A stretch of DNA of 64,000 nt, taken from assembly GCA_023159155.1 (NCBI GenBank), contig JAJNNX010000005.1, positions 186,001-250,000 of the forward strand. The letters run 5' to 3'. The position numbers and the translations under genes were made by a program. Source of the DNA: Ustulina deusta. Lineage: Eukaryota > Ascomycota > Sordariomycetes > Xylariales > Xylariaceae. Of the stretch, positions 11,701 to 25,900 are shown one piece after another (position 1 is the stretch's first letter; each line of letters opens with the position of its first letter). The notes below the pieces were generated by a model. The model saw nothing but the letters and a program-made list of their open reading frames with translations. It ran no database searches and was not told the origin of the DNA.

Positions 11701-12561
11701 CTATTCAGGATTAGGCTTTATCCTCTTTGGCAGTGGTGAAATTTGGGATAGGGAGTTGTCTGAAGAGCTGTCCGAGAAGTCCCTCTTGGTAGAAGTAGAA
11801 TCAGCACGCTGGACTCCAATGTCTTCTGTAGAAGTCGTCAGGGCGGAATCGTCTAGAGCCGTCGTCGAGGTGGTCTTGGAAGTGAGCTCGGGGGTCGGAG
11901 GCTTCTGTCCATTTCGTGCCAGTCTCAGTATTGGTGCTTGTTTTGGTATTCGCGAACGAGGAATAAACCCGGCGAAAGTGGCGCCCTGTTTGCCTCTCAC
12001 GATTGTGCCATCCTTGAGCGTGCGCGTGACATGGTTGGATATTCCATCACGAGGGCCCTCTCGTTTACGTTTAGATTGGCGTTGTTCTCCGCCTGGATCG
12101 ATGACTTCCTTCTGGTGTTGACCCAGAGAAACTTTCGTGACAGATGCCACATGGCTGCCCACAGAGTTGAATTCCCGCTGCTGCTCTTTGCGGATCTTGT
12201 CGACCTCGTCAAGAACAGCCAGAATGCGCCGGTCGGCTTGAGCTGCAGACTCAGCTAAGAAGAGAGCGAGGTCCTCTTCATCGTCATCATCATCGGCATC
12301 GTACCCCTCCTAATGCTGGTCAGAATTTTCAACACGAAGGTCAGTCAGCGAGACAGGTTCCAAGCGTTCTCCAGTAAAAGGATAGTCTACCAGTATTGAA
12401 ATTCAGGCTGGGTCTAGAGACCAATGTTGCGGGCGCCACCAGCTCACACCACTTACCTCATAGTCCTCGGGGATGTTGTCTTCCATCTCATCGTCCTCGG
12501 ACCCAGCTAGGTCTAGTTCGCTAAGATGCTTGGGAAGTTCCTCCATAAACCGTGTATTCAT
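11701..12561 (-). CDS. Acidic, probably nuclear protein of unknown function
   Basis: Two exons, 12561-12457 and 12309-11701, joined in phase 0 across a 147-base intron (GTAAGT donor, TAG acceptor); 237 residues. I do not recognise the family. It begins MNTRFMEELPKHLSELDL, then has a very acidic run (residues about 23-52, with seven or more consecutive Asp/Glu), and a predicted helix or short coiled coil (about 53-90: AQADRRILAVLDEVDKI). A basic SKRKREG patch (about residue 120) resembles a nuclear localisation signal, and a Ser/Thr-rich tail ends LPKRIKPNPE. Exon phases, splice signals and the consistent acidic-helix-basic layout support a real gene. Acidic plus basic low-complexity regions suggest a nuclear, chromatin- or RNA-associated role, which is inference only. 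Confidence 0.72.
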
Positions 12562-15381
12562 CTTGTGAACGAATTGTGATATTTTTACTCGAAACGATAT
12601 TACGTCTCAGTATTTGCACCCCCTGGAAGCTTCTCCAACCGGTAGTGCACCAATTTTTTGATATCAAACAATACACATGGACCGTGGAAATATGCTGCCT
12701 TGGGATGTTGAGCTACCTAGCCACTTGACACAGCTTGCAGAATGGGTGACAACTCCCCGGGGCAACTCTTAAATGATATCGAGCTTGGGAGTAGCGATGC
12801 TAGTTTGGCTGTATGGGAGAAACAGAAAGGATGTCATCTAAGATTACAGGTAATGAGAGGATAACCAGGGTAGCTGACGGGAAACAGGAAACTATTGCAA
12901 GGAGACCAGACTCTCTTCCATCCCGGACGGCTGGGCTTGCCGCGTCTGTAGACCATTATGGGTGAAGTTGCAGGGACGGAAAAGAACACGGTTGGAAGAC
13001 CTGTTGGTGAATATCGAAGGAAGGCCCATACACCATGTCTGTGCTCACGACTCACTTTCCCAGGTTGGCTGTTGTGCAAGAGCGCGAACCCACCTTCTGA
13101 TATGAACGAACTACTGATGAGTTCTGTCTGCACATGTACATCGGAGTTATAAATCCCACACAATTTCGGTTGCCTCCTCTACTTAGAATAATCAGAAGAT
13201 GAGGGGCTGGACACCACTTACCATGTCCGACAATAAGATAGGTACACCGAGGGTCACATCACGAAACTAGCGCCTCCCCAGTGTAAGTGAACTCAATGCT
13301 ACAGAGAATTGTGAGAGCAGAGTTGCACAAATCACTGGCTCTCATCAGCATGCAATAGATTGTTAAATCGAGAACACAATCCCTTGCTTAGGATGCCTAG
13401 ATGTTAGAATCAATATTTCGACTCTTAGGTACATCTATCAGAATATTTGTGGTGCTTTACAAACATAAAGGTAGGGGTTATTACTTGTTTGAAAGCGAAA
13501 GACACATTAAGTTGCTATCGACATCTGTACTTGATGTTATGTACACAAAGGTATAGAATCTCTTAAACTCTAATTAAATTCCAAGAGACTAAAGCATGGG
13601 GGTAGCTTAGGGGGAGAGCCTAGTCTGTTTGGTGTTTCGCTACCATCACCAGCCTACTGTAATAATGTCCACGTCTGTCGAGGATCTCAGATGGAACCAC
13701 TTGCTTAGCAAGAACATTAAATAGTTAGTCAGGGTGGGTATATTATGAGTATAGGTTGATTCCCAAGGAATTCAGAACCTTACTTCAGGTTATCTCTGCT
13801 ACAATATACAAATTACTCTTCTTTTTGTCTTCTAGTCGCACGACAGACATAACCATCTGATACTTTGCTCATGACCTCAACTATAAGAACCTGGGTAGTT
13901 TTTTGTATGTAGGTTTCATCGAACTTCGAGACTGGGTACTTGATTGATAACGTATAGGGCGCAGGGTGTTATGTGAGGTGTAAGCACTCGATGCTATTAT
14001 CGCAGACGAAACGGGGCATCCCTAGTCAGATCCCAGTCTGATTAGTGACTCCTGGAGGATCAGTTTTAGTCGAAGCCGTAATGCCCATCCTATATCCCTT
14101 CCTATATCGATATGATTCGTAATAGGGCCTACACTTTCCACAGACTCTTGGATTAAGGTTACAGGGTAAGCGTCACTGCTGTTATAGAGGCAGCCCAACA
14201 ATCCAATATCCTACCGGCGTTGATCACGGTGCTAGTCCCTCAGGTCGCTGCGATTTCGCGCGCCGATGATGATCAATATTGCCGATTATTTTAGGTCCTT
14301 CCCGTCGGAAAGGTGTAAGGAATCTAATCGTCAAAGGTGACAGACAATCTCGAGATTCCTTGGCAACCCTGGTAGCCTTTATGAAACCGGTCCCTGTAGA
14401 ACTAAGAGCGCTCTGTATATTATTAGCAGAAACTACCCACTAGAGAACTCCAGGAACAACACTTATTCATGATACCCCCATGTCTCAATCTCCATACTGG
14501 GATCCTCGAAGCGGCCTCTAGGAAATCGCCGGGCGGCCTTAGCTAGGCGAAGGTCTTCTCCATGGGCTAATAACTCCAGAGGGAGTGCCAATTGAACATA
14601 AACTCCGCTAGAGACCCGCAAGTAGGTGGCATCATTATGTGTAGATTGACCTTGCTATAAATTTTACCGATACATTGCAACGTACTCAGAACAAGAGCCT
14701 AAACAAGGTTGAGTCGGAGGGATTTCTTATCTTTCTAGCTAAATATTAGTATAAGCACTGATTCTGGATGAAATGCACCGTAAATACCAGGCGTTACAAA
14801 TACTGAAACCCAGACCCCTTTCTAACAAAAAGTCTGTAATCCGGAGAGGAACCGTTAACGTTATCAAAAACCGGTTTAATACCAGCTATAATTTATATTT
14901 CGGACTTCGATACCTGCCAGCTGCTAATATCTGATCATCCGTGATCATGTTCGCATGCCGCCCGAAATTGGCAAGCAGAGCAATCCTAGGATATAAGATC
15001 TGTTCTTATGTAAAGTTGGTTCAACCCTCTACCTAAACCGATACTGTAAGATATGGCCGGACGTTAGATCTCTCGGCGCGCCCCCGGGCCAACTGCCGAT
15101 CCCGGACCACGAGCGGGGGAGACGGCGTCTCGCCACGTACATGAGCTTCTCCGTATACCCCACGTAAGAACATCGACACCAGATAAGTGTCGCTGCATGT
15201 CTTGTTAGGGCGCGCAAGACTAAGTAGTATCGGAGTTGCGGGTGCTACTCCACCTCCATCCGTACAAATCATACGGAAAGGATCACGCAGAGATATATAC
15301 AACCACCCAGACTCCCTCATTCGAGTAAAACGTATTGTTCATTGACTATCTACATTATACATCCTCTCGACCGTCTCAACT
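12562..15381. other. Intergenic, no gene recognised
   Basis: 2.8 kb separating two divergently transcribed genes. Both promoters lie at its ends. Between about 13.7 and 14.65 kb the minus strand has stretches of protein-like reading (for example 14640-14465) interrupted by stops in all frames, suggesting an old, decayed coding sequence; no family could be named. Confidence 0.45.
15294..15299 (+). promoter_or_regulatory. TATA-like element of the aldolase-fold gene
   Basis: TATATA lies 83 bases before the ATG at 15382, followed by a pyrimidine/A-rich leader. Position and context fit a fungal core promoter. No experimental support. Confidence 0.35.
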
Positions 15382-16907
15382 ATGGCGCCCTCAGCAACAA
15401 CTCAGGTCGTGCAGCACACGTTGGCCCTGAAGGGTGAGAAGAAGCCCGGAGATGGCATGGGAAAAGCTGCAACGGAGGAGCAGACTCCTTTAGAAGTCAG
15501 TCGCCCCTGATCGCAGACCTCCGTATGCACTATGCTGCCACCTAGGCGAACGCCCCCCTACTACGTAGAGATCGTTGATCACCTTGTACCTATACTTACG
15601 CTTCCGTGTTCCCTCGCATGCGAGCTGGCACAACACTGACTTCCAGCCTTAGGCAATCTCGCATGGCATGGTCATGCCAGGTAAGTAAGGTTCCCGAAGC
15701 CTAATCACATTCGCATTCCCACCCCCTCCCTCGCCCTCAGAGAACACGCCTTCACCAACCAACCACCCACGCACCCCAACACCGCATCACCCTAACAACA
15801 CGTACGCAAGGGATCCCGAGCTTCCCAACCTATGTGGCCCAGCGGCGCCACATCCTCACGCACCTGGCGGCGACGTTCCGCGTCTTCGCGCGCAGCGGGT
15901 TTACCGAGGGCCAATCCGGGCACATATCGGTGCGGGATCCAGAGCATGCAGGCCTGATGTGGATGAATCCTCTGGGCCGGCACTTCGGCATGCTGACGGC
16001 TGGCGACATGATTTGTCTAGATATCGAGACGGGCCGCGTGGCCGGCGGTAATACGTCGCGCCCTGCCAATGCGGCTGGCTATCTGATCCACTCGGCCGTG
16101 CATAGGAGGCGGCCTGACGACGGTACGTAACTCGCTTACTTATGTTGCTTTGCTTTGCTTACTTACCTACCTACCTACCTACTTACCTATCTATCTGCCT
16201 GCCTGATTATGCATCCAATGTCTCCCGATTGGTTCTCCTGTTTGGTCGTCCAGTCAGCGAGATTCAAGCCTGCACGAGGACATCCCATTCTCTATCTCGG
16301 CCCCGACGACGGCTACGTGCAGACGGGCCGAGATAAGGCATACTAAATACCATCCGACGAGACGACGAGACCTGCGAAACTGACTCGCGGCTAAAAAAAA
16401 ACAGTGCACGCCGTCTGCCACGCCCACAGCAACGCGGGGCGAGCCTGGAGCGCGTTCGCGCGCCCGCTGGAGATGCTGAACCAAGACGTGTGCAACTTCC
16501 ACGGCGCACAGGCCGTGTACGCGCGGTACGGCGGCATCGTGTTCGGGGCCGAGGAGGGCGCGCACATCGCCGCGGCCCTGGGCGCCGCCAACAAGGGCGT
16601 GATCCTCATGAACCACGGGCTGCTGACCGTGGGCGCCACGGTCGACGAGGCCGGCTTCTTGTTCGGGCTGATGGACCGCGCCTGCGAGATCCAGCTGCGC
16701 GTGGAGGCGGCGGCGGCGGCGGCGGGCGGCCTGGCCAAGCGCGTCGTCATCAGCGACGCCGAGGCCGCGTATAATTTCAAGATGGCCAGCGAGAAACACG
16801 TGCTGTATCGCGAGGCGCAGCCGGACATCGAGTTCGAGATGGAGATGGCGGGTGGGGAGGATGTGCTCGCGAGCGGGTTTGAGACCCTCCGGCCGCTTGC
16901 TGTGTAA
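15382..16907 (+). CDS. Class II aldolase/adducin domain protein
   Basis: Four exons: 15382-15495, 15653-15680, 15811-16122 and 16405-16907; 318 residues. The class II aldolase/adducin N-terminal fold spans about residues 55-265. Diagnostic parts are RSGFTEGQSGHISVRDP, the CHAHS pair (His157, His159) and MNHGLLTVG (His222). These three histidines are the expected zinc ligands, so a metal site looks intact. Fungal relatives (for example S. pombe Mug14) are uncharacterised; aldolase, epimerase or decarboxylase activity is possible, and the substrate cannot be predicted. No targeting signal is seen. Exon 4 is strikingly GC-rich, with a GCG run encoding six or more alanines (near 16706-16725), unlike the flanking DNA. 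Intron 3 (282 bases) carries a CTAC microsatellite. Exon 2 is only 28 bases. Confidence 0.92.
16161..16204 (+). repeat. CTAC/CTAT tetranucleotide microsatellite in intron 3
   Basis: Imperfect tetranucleotide run (ACTTACC, CTACCTACC, CTATCTATCTGCCTGCC) within the aldolase-fold gene's third intron. It makes this intron about four times the usual length in the window. Confidence 0.85.
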
Positions 16908-19900
16908 GTGGGAGAGGTGTGTGTGGTGATGGTGATCTGGCTCGAACCGTCTTAGCTTGTCTTGTCCCGTGGAGTCTCCAAGGTGCGTGATGCGTTCTCG
17001 TGACGAGCGATAAGTCGAAGAGGTGGTGTAGGGTCCAGATACACTGGATATTTCATTGCCGCGTCGTCGATTCGTGACGAGCGTTCGTTCGTTCGGGGGT
17101 GGGCACGTGTAGGTAGTATACGTGAATTACTACTAAGTATCTACCCATGGATGCACACCAGACGTGCTCAAAACTTACTATTACTTACACCCACGCCCAA
17201 TAACAAAACATGGTAATGCCTACTAAGTAGTATCCAAAGACGTCGTTCTCGCTTGACGTTTGACACACCGAGCCGGTCCACGACATTACATCCCGTGGTT
17301 AATGTCGTTTCCTTCCTTCTCGCTTGTTCGTATCTTGCATGTTCTTGACAAAGCCTTGATGTCGTGCATCCTCGGGGAACGACACCCGGAAGATCTCGAC
17401 GCAACCCCGCGGGGGGTTCGGGAAGTTATTTAACCGTAATCACTGGTCTAGATAGCATCAGGAAAGCGATATTGTCGTGGTATACTACCCATACCTACCA
17501 TCCAGACGCAAAAGCGATGCAACCCCGACGCACATAGTACATGTTGTATACCTACCTAGTTTCGACCATGCCTCGTTCGTGCATCTGCCTGGCCTGCCTC
17601 CTCTTAAGCCTCCAACGGGAGATTCCGCAAATGACGTTGGCCCGGGCCCCCTAGCCTCTAGCTATGGGCACATAGTAAGCTGCGCATATAGCCCTTGGTA
17701 ATTCACGTATATAGGATGTGATACCTACATGACGACATCTACCTTCCTATGTGATGGTCCGTCCCTCTTACGAAAACAAGGCAGAAGCAACAAGTCGAAT
17801 GCTAACCAGGACAATGAATAGCAGGAGGGACGTGCAAATTTCCAAGGCAGATACGAGCCACTGCCAAGGAAGACAAGGTGATACTACCCGAATAGGAAAG
17901 TAGTTCGTGTTGTATGCCCTACCAAAAATTTGCACAACTCTGTGATATTAACTCGGAGATCAACAGACGACGGGGGCATCAAGGCTAGGGAACTATCGCC
18001 AATTCCTGCCGAACTACACGTACCTACACTCCGCAGTCCAAGGAAGAAAGTGGCGTGGTTGGAAGCAGGCTCGGAGCTGCCATGTCAGGGGCGGACAATC
18101 TCTGCATCTGCCTCTAACTCGCTTCGTTCGAGCTTGTAGGTACTGACACTTGTTATATCTACAGTAATGGTCTGCGGGAAAGTTTCGGCGTGTGTTTTTT
18201 TTGGATTTCATAAATCTGATATTGAAAAAGGAGGTACATTATGTACACTACCCAGTATATGTCATGGAATTATCCACAGCAATACACCCTACCCTCGCCT
18301 TGTGACGAGGGGGGTTTTGGCCCGATGCAACACCCAGTTCTCGTCTGACGATCGAACGACTCCTCCTTCCTCTCCCGTCAGGGACTTGGAAATTCCCCGG
18401 ACGCCACCCATTGGGTCGATGCCAAGATCTCCTATATCTTGACTATAAAAAAAACTTTAGGGTTTCTGTTTAGGGCTTGGGGTAAGATCAAGATTGAAAC
18501 TAAGTAAGATCCCAGTGGCATAATTATGTGGTGTTTACTCGAGACTTGAGGGAAATATTAACCTAACCTAGCATATTACCCCCTCGTCTCCCTATCATCC
18601 TCAACGGTATCTGGGGGCTTCTCGTCTATGTCTTGTCGTGCCTCTTGCTCGTGTCTGGTTACCTATCTTGCAGCCCCCGCGATATATATAATATTTAATG
18701 AACGTCACAGTGGACGTAGCCGCGGCCCCTACTGCACCTACAAGGGGATGACGGCATGAACACGTAGAGAGATGCATCGCTTGGCTTCTTAGGACGTCGT
18801 ATTCCGCGCTGCGCCCCCTGCATGGCGCAAAGGGAATGCGACAATATAGAGTACACTAGACGGGTGCGAGAAAGGGAGCGTATATTGATAGGATACCTAC
18901 TATGTAGTTAATAGGATAAGGAGAGGTTTCAAAACAAGCAGGACACTACTGCGATCCTTCGCTCTCGCCGTCGCCCGAGTCCTGTTGGAGATCAACGTAT
19001 CATCCGTCTCTCACCTGCGTGAACTGAGTGGGACAAGGTAGCATCGTGAATAGTAAACAAGTTGATCAATGCCGTAAACCATTCACAGCCCTTATCGTTC
19101 TGCAGTCACCATCGTCTGGGGAAAATCCACTTCCTTTTGGTGACAGGTCGTTGTCATGCGAGTGGGCTCTGTCCTGTTTGTTGACGCACGATGACAGATT
19201 TCACCAGAGATATCACGACTATCAGGGACCCCCCACCAATAGTAATGCGACCCCATCGTGCCCAGCCAAAATAGAAAATGTGGAGGGTGACATTATCCTT
19301 GAGGCCAGTTCGTGCACCCGAATGCACCCGTAGCCAGCAATCAGTGTGCAGCACTATTACCTGTATGCAAATAGCGCACCAAAATTCACGTCGCGGGTAG
19401 TGTGGCCAATAACAACTGACTCTCTGAATAGTGCCGAATAGCTTGCATATTCGAGAGCCCGGGAGGACAGGAATGAAAGAACCATACAGTAGCTGGCCCC
19501 AGTTGTGCCGTGGCAAGCTTCATAGGCTACCATAGTGTGCTGGCCTTACCAGTTGAGGCCATTTTGCGTGCACTACACACCAACAGTAGTATAGAAGGAG
19601 TAAGGGCAAAATATCTCGGTCCACTTGCGCGCGTCTAGTTTAATGAGAAAGTCTCACACCCGCGAAGCATGGGGTATTGCGCACTATACTAATAATGTAG
19701 TCGCAATCGCTTGCGACCCTGAATAGATAGATATCAGTGGGACTCTCTCACGGTAGGATTCTGTCCTGAATCTACCGGCCGAGTTGGCGATGTAATGCTG
19801 CAGAAGGCAAGAAAATGAAATACCCAACATAAAAATAGGGAATGGGTAGCAAGCACTGTTTACTATTGTGTACGCACCGTGGGCCTCAAATCGAAATGCC

Positions 19901-22900
19901 AGGACCACAAGTAAACACATGGCAGCAGGATCGTGAAGGGTCCGGCCTTGCCCTGGAGGGCCTTCAAAGCCCCGTCCTCTGACGATTCGTACCTGCGGAT
20001 CAACATGGGGGCGGCGCCCCATCTGCGACCTGGCAACCTTCTACTGGCCCAGGCTGATGAAGCCCTTGTCTGAAGGTTCCGACGCCCCTGAAGGGCCGTT
20101 GAACGCCGCAAACTACCTACCTACCGGATAGTGCCTCGTGAAACGCATTATTCGTCTTAGGCAACAATTCGCTCACCATGATGCCATGCTCACCGAACCG
20201 GATAAGTGAACCTGAATACGTGGACTTGCGGTAAGTGGGCAATGTATGGGAGTGGACTAAAGTCACCTAGTTAGATAATCCGTGGGGGCACAGTCCGAGG
20301 GTACCTGTTCGTTCATTAACATCTTCATCTGCGTATATACTAGATACTTATTATTGAGCCTATTGCCTGGTGTACACCCGAGGTACCGGTCTATTACTAC
20401 TCCCTAGTACTTATGATGATTCATTAATCTTGTTGTTTATGCAATGTTTATGAATCCTGGCCGGGTAGGGGTGACATGAGCACAAGTTACTGGGCGTCAA
20501 CTTAGCAACTCACAGTGTTAGTCTCGGGGGGTGAGCGTATGGCACGAGAGTTTTTCTACTTATAGTCTAGTGTACTGTGCCGTACCCAGATACCCCTGCC
20601 GCGGATGCCTGTCATAGGTAGTCTATCTGTCTAGTCCTTCTCGGTTATCTATGGGGATAAAGGCTTGGCACTACTTCTTCACCGAAGAATCTCTAACTGA
20701 AATCAATTAATTTTGAGCAAGCTACTCGAAGCTACTACACTTGGAAAGACCAGTGTTGCGATGGATGTCTGCCTACTCTTTGACTCATTCGCCTAGGTTG
20801 TCCTGGTGGCATCGCATCAAGCTGCCGAGAGAATCCTGCGCAAGAATTGGCACAAGTGAGGACGTTTTCTTCACCTATACCAGATGTGCACTAAATTGCC
20901 TTATGGATATTACTGTTGCGTGTTTGCCTTACAGCTGCCGGGACACTATGCACTGTATTATGGAGATATCGCCTCAACAGACTATCCATACTATGTATAT
21001 GTAACCTATAGATGGACCTTGTCACACTTGGCGAACTAGAGTTTGGTTCAATCTGGCGTGAGTCACAGAAACCCTAGAGACTGCTCGGCAATAAAACTCA
21101 TCAAGATTGAGGGTAAGAAAGGGAAAGAGAAAAATAAAAAAGGGATGGCTAAGCGCCTTCAATATCTCGATTGGGAAGGCTTCTATACGCCATCATGGCA
21201 GATATGCAAGGCAACTAGGTATTTGCTTTACTTCACTCACCGAATGAGTGTTCTCACATTGAAAAACATGTCTTTTGGGCCAGCCTGCTTGGCTATCTAT
21301 CGTATTGCTTCCAGAACGATATTCAAGGGCTTCTCGAAGCTTGTCTTGCCTGTCTAGCTTGTCTCACCACAGCCCCCTCGCCGATGTCAAGAAATACAAG
21401 CACCCGAACTTGCTTAGTTGTGTTCTATCCTAGGCCAAGTCACGTACGTAAGGTCTTGATGGTATGTGTGTCATGGTCATGGGGGTGGTGTCTGTTCGTT
21501 CGTCGTTAGTACTGTGCTCTTTTCAAGATTGAGCCCGTTAGTGAAGCAGCAACAACTCTACAGTAGATACTGTACGGTTGTAATCGGCAGTGAGACAGCC
21601 GAGAATGCACGCCCGAATAGAAGAGAGACATGCGGAGCCTGACTAGAGAGATACCAGGCTGTTGCTGTAAAAAAAAACGGCGATGCGTCACGGCGGAACC
21701 GGGATTGAAACGCCGTCGAGGAATTTGTGGAATGAGGGATGAAACAGGCGGGAATGAGAATGGAGTCCTGCTGGGTCGTTTCCTATTCGTTCCAGGCGGA
21801 GTCACCTAATATACCATGAAGTGATTATGTTGATGAGACAAGGCTGGCTAGGGCTACTGTGGTGAAATCATGGTTAATTGTAATCCACTGTATTCAAACA
21901 GGAACAGTAGGTGAGGTAGACTGGGAGAATGACTGGCTGAGTCACACAACTTGGTGGAGCTAGCGGAGCTCCGAAGGAAGAGAAAAAAAAAATTCGCAAT
22001 ACTGTTTATTTTTATGCGTCATCTTGTTTACCGTAGGCATTGACAAAGGGAGGGAAAAAATTTTCCTTTACGTATGGTCTCACTGGCGTTTCGGTCATGG
22101 TATGGTCCTAGAATTTCTTGGGTCGCCCAATTAATGAGAAAACAGAGTAGACTAAAGAGCACGGACCATACTGCCTCAAGTAGACTCAGCAATGGGCACC
22201 ATAAGGCTATGGCAATGAGAATTCTAGGGTGTCAGCGGAGTTTTTTTTAAAGTTATTTTATTTTAATTTTTTGCAGAGTTTTTTTTTTTTTTTTGCTTGG
22301 GTGCCTCATCTAAGCGAAACGCTCATTTGCTTAACTATTCCCTGTTTTAATCAGCCACGTACAGTAGGACGGTGCCGGCTAGGGAAGAAATTTTTTCTCA
22401 TCCAAGACTGAGGCATACCGCCGTTCCACTTTGATGTCATTCTTGTGAAAGGTTTTTCTATGGGCGAACTGTTGACCGGTATAAACAGGTTAACATAAAC
22501 GCTCCACTGGGTGACCACTTGTCAGCCGGATGTCCTTCCACAAGCCAAGCTCGACCAGAAGGTCCCTTGTGCCTGGGCAGCTGTCAGTGCAAAAAGTGGC
22601 AGACTCGGGTGTGTGAGACAGGCCGGCGAGAGTCAGCTTCTAAGACATACTTGTGAAGTATCGGGACCTTCCGCAATTGGCGTATTTCTAGTCTGTGTTC
22701 TTGCGGTTCCCGAACTATCGTAATTCCGCTAACACTTGGGCTGTGCGACAATTTGGGAACGGGTCCAAGGACGAATGAGACTCCTTGCTGAGCGAAGATT
22801 GGCTCCCCATGTCATCGTCGTCTAGCGGTGACGGGGTTAAAGACGAGAACAGGCCAAATCACACAGAAACGCAAAGCCGAGGAATGGAAAACGTGGCACA

Positions 22901-25900
22901 ACTGTGTTTCGAAGTCAGCACAGCGCGTTAACGATTATGGGCCGAAGGCTGCTCGGGCTCGGGCTTGGAATGGGACTAGACGGCCAACCTGAGTGACGCC
23001 CAAGCCTAGAGGCGAATGAGAATCCTCATTGCCTTGGGCATAGCAGCCCTCTGGGGCCTTCGGCTGGGCGTAGTGACTGCCACAACTGCCTAGGTGGGGG
23101 TTAGCTATGCTGGGGTTAGCCACCGAAAAACTCCATTTCGTGGCATAAGTGAGGTCCTGATGCCATGTTGTCCCGTGCCGTGCCGTGTCGATTGGCAATG
23201 ATCTCATTGGGGGGATCCGTACTAATGATAGGCAAAACCTCGAGGCGTTGAATAATGATAGGGCTCTATATTCAATAGATCTTACAATGTGACGTTCCCC
23301 TCAGATCGGCCTGTGGAACGCAGGAGGGTGATGGCATATTTGGCATTTGACTGATCCACGGCTGCATAACCACGTTCCACCAGTCTCTACGAGTTGTATT
23401 ATCACACGAGCCTTATCTCATATATTGTCCTCATGGAAAGCGTCATATTACCCATATTAACGACTATTCACATAACTCTCGCATTAGTATACACTAGTGA
23501 AAGGACCCAGTAATGTGTTTCTTACGTGGCTCCGACTATTCAATGTTTTGATGAAAAATTTTGCTGGAGGGACGATAGTCTAAATAGCATAACAAATAAG
23601 GTGAGACACATGAACCAAAACGGACTGCCGCAGCTCGCAGTGAGCAACTTTCGTCAGCATTCCCGGCAACGAGCGGCCTAGGGCTGCAGGCATGGCATGA
23701 CCTCTGCTTCATCGCTTTCGCTTGTATGACCTAGTGTAGGCCAATTGCCCGTTTTCTTTCCTTTTCTTTCTTGCTAGGCAATCCTAGGAATGATTCGCAT
23801 AAAAAAGCCCGGAGATTTGGCTCGCAGAAACAAGCTGGCTGTATTTCGTGCATGTCCTTACACTAGGTACATGTCAGCTGTATGTGCCTGGGTTAGGATA
23901 CTGGTCTCTTCTATCCAAGATGGACAATCCCTAGCACGGCTGCAATTGCTGATCCTCTTGGTCAGCTAATAAGGAATCATGAAACAAACGGAGCCAAAGC
24001 TGACCATGCAGCAAAAACGCATGAAGTGCGATGTTGCCGTTGTCTCGAATAGAAACACTGAGAATGAGCGATTCCTATTGGCCGGCTTTTTTAGAACGAC
24101 GTCATTTGCTGTGTCGACAGAGCCCGCTGAGCTGTCGTCCTTGGCACCACGCTAACCGGCTTGTGCCTGGACCGGTCGGACTTTGCAAATTAGAGATGGG
24201 AATTTGCAGGCGTGCGGGAGTCTAGAACCAGTATAGTTATCGGGCTTCTGCTCCTGCTCCTGCTCCATGGCATCACTATGCAGGCATCGAGAATGGATGG
24301 TGTGCTACATAGCATGTAGGCAGTACCTATACCCGCGAGGGCTAGGTACTGCATGCAAACCTCATGAATTGCAATTTGCCACTTGGGGTCCGGTTGAAGC
24401 GAAGAAAAATTTTACCTGTCGGCTGTCTGAAACAGGTCATCATCGCCAACAGAATCTACCTCGGTCGAAGTAGGTAGACAGACGCCCTCTCTAGGATTGC
24501 CTGTGTGGGTTGCTTTGGTGTAAACGAGTGCAACCTGTGCCAAAGGGCGAGCCTGGGCCAGACCACAGCCCGCAATCAAAGTTCACAAGCTGCATAAACG
24601 TGCAATAAAATGTAATCATTCATATAAGCTAGACAAGCCAGCAAGGGATGGCATCACCATTGGGGTCTAGGAATACCGCTGGATTGCAGCATGGGAGAAA
24701 AATTTTCCTCCGAGCCAGACTTTTGCCTTTTGTTTCAGCACATCTGGCATTGTGGCCATGTCTATATTAGTTCATTTAATGATTGCTACCTAGTTCGAAG
24801 CATGTTGCCCATTAGGCATACATGTCTGGTCGCAGAGGCTCCCCAGCCAAATCGCGTCGTGTGGCGGTTTTACAACGGAACCTATCGATGGGTTTCATTA
24901 GAGGGGATGGGTAGCTTGGATCAGATATGCCGTGTTCATCGTGCCAGATATAAATTTTTAGTTTTGCCGATCGCCAAATAGTAAGCTTAGTGGATTGTTT
25001 AAGGTTTGGAGAGGGATCACTACCCCGGATCTTGCACAATCATTGTGAAATACTACCACCTCATGGACAAACAGCTATCGCTGTTCTAGAAAAGTTAAGC
25101 TGTAGTCTACCAGTCCTATCTTTTTAACGTTGAGAAGTTTATCAATAGCGGCCGAATGCATGCAGGTTGCTTCCGGGGCCAATGAAGAGAGTTGGCTGAA
25201 CGACTTTTGCCTCTTCTGCTCTGGGGTGTCCCCCCGCCAAAATATGCTGTTATAGGTTTAGTTTTATTTCGAAGAAGGGCTGCTACCTATGGGTAGATAG
25301 TGTATGCATAGTACGTTCCCAACATTAGTGCCGGAACCCATGGGCTGCAATGGGCTGAAGTCGAGGGGACGCTCGGCTTGGACCGCGCCCGGGAAGAGAT
25401 TTTCTTTGTAGGGGAGGCGGCCGTCCGCGGACTACGGCGAAGAGCTGTACATGTAGAGTCGTAGCGCAAGGCATCAATTGACCACTAATTTGACGGTTGA
25501 GCCTCAATACCCCCATGTTGTGTCTTCACGACACCATTGACGTTGCATTTCGTCTCGTACCGGTCCCCGGTTCTCCGGTAACATGAATTACTCCGACGAG
25601 AGGGGCCTGTTAAACTATCTATTTGCTCGCCAGACGAGGCAGAAAATGTTGGGTTTTATTTACTTGCAGAATCAAAATATGTGTTCGGCTGTATTGTGCA
25701 GCTGTGTCGCTGGTCCATCGTAGTATTGGGCCGACGCCTAAAGTATCTCTACTTACTAGCTGTGGAATAGTTCACGAACAAAAAGCAATGGGATATTTAG
25801 TAGTACAGAGCATCATATGCTGCTGCCAATGTTGGGCCTGATGTTCCCGCACGCCGAGCTCGCAGTCGGCACAAGCCGTAGTAATCCATTCCGAACCATC

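Noticed and set aside
14465..14640. Protein-like minus-strand stretch of about 57 codons
   Set aside because: It is bounded by stops, with neighbouring frames also broken. No family is recognised and the length is within chance.
16254..16828. Minus-strand ORFs of 181 and 145 codons
   Set aside because: Antisense shadows of the GC-rich aldolase-fold exon 4.
22810..22860. tRNA-like GTCGTCTAGCGGTGACGGGG sequence
   Set aside because: It resembles an A-box but has no cloverleaf and no B-box.
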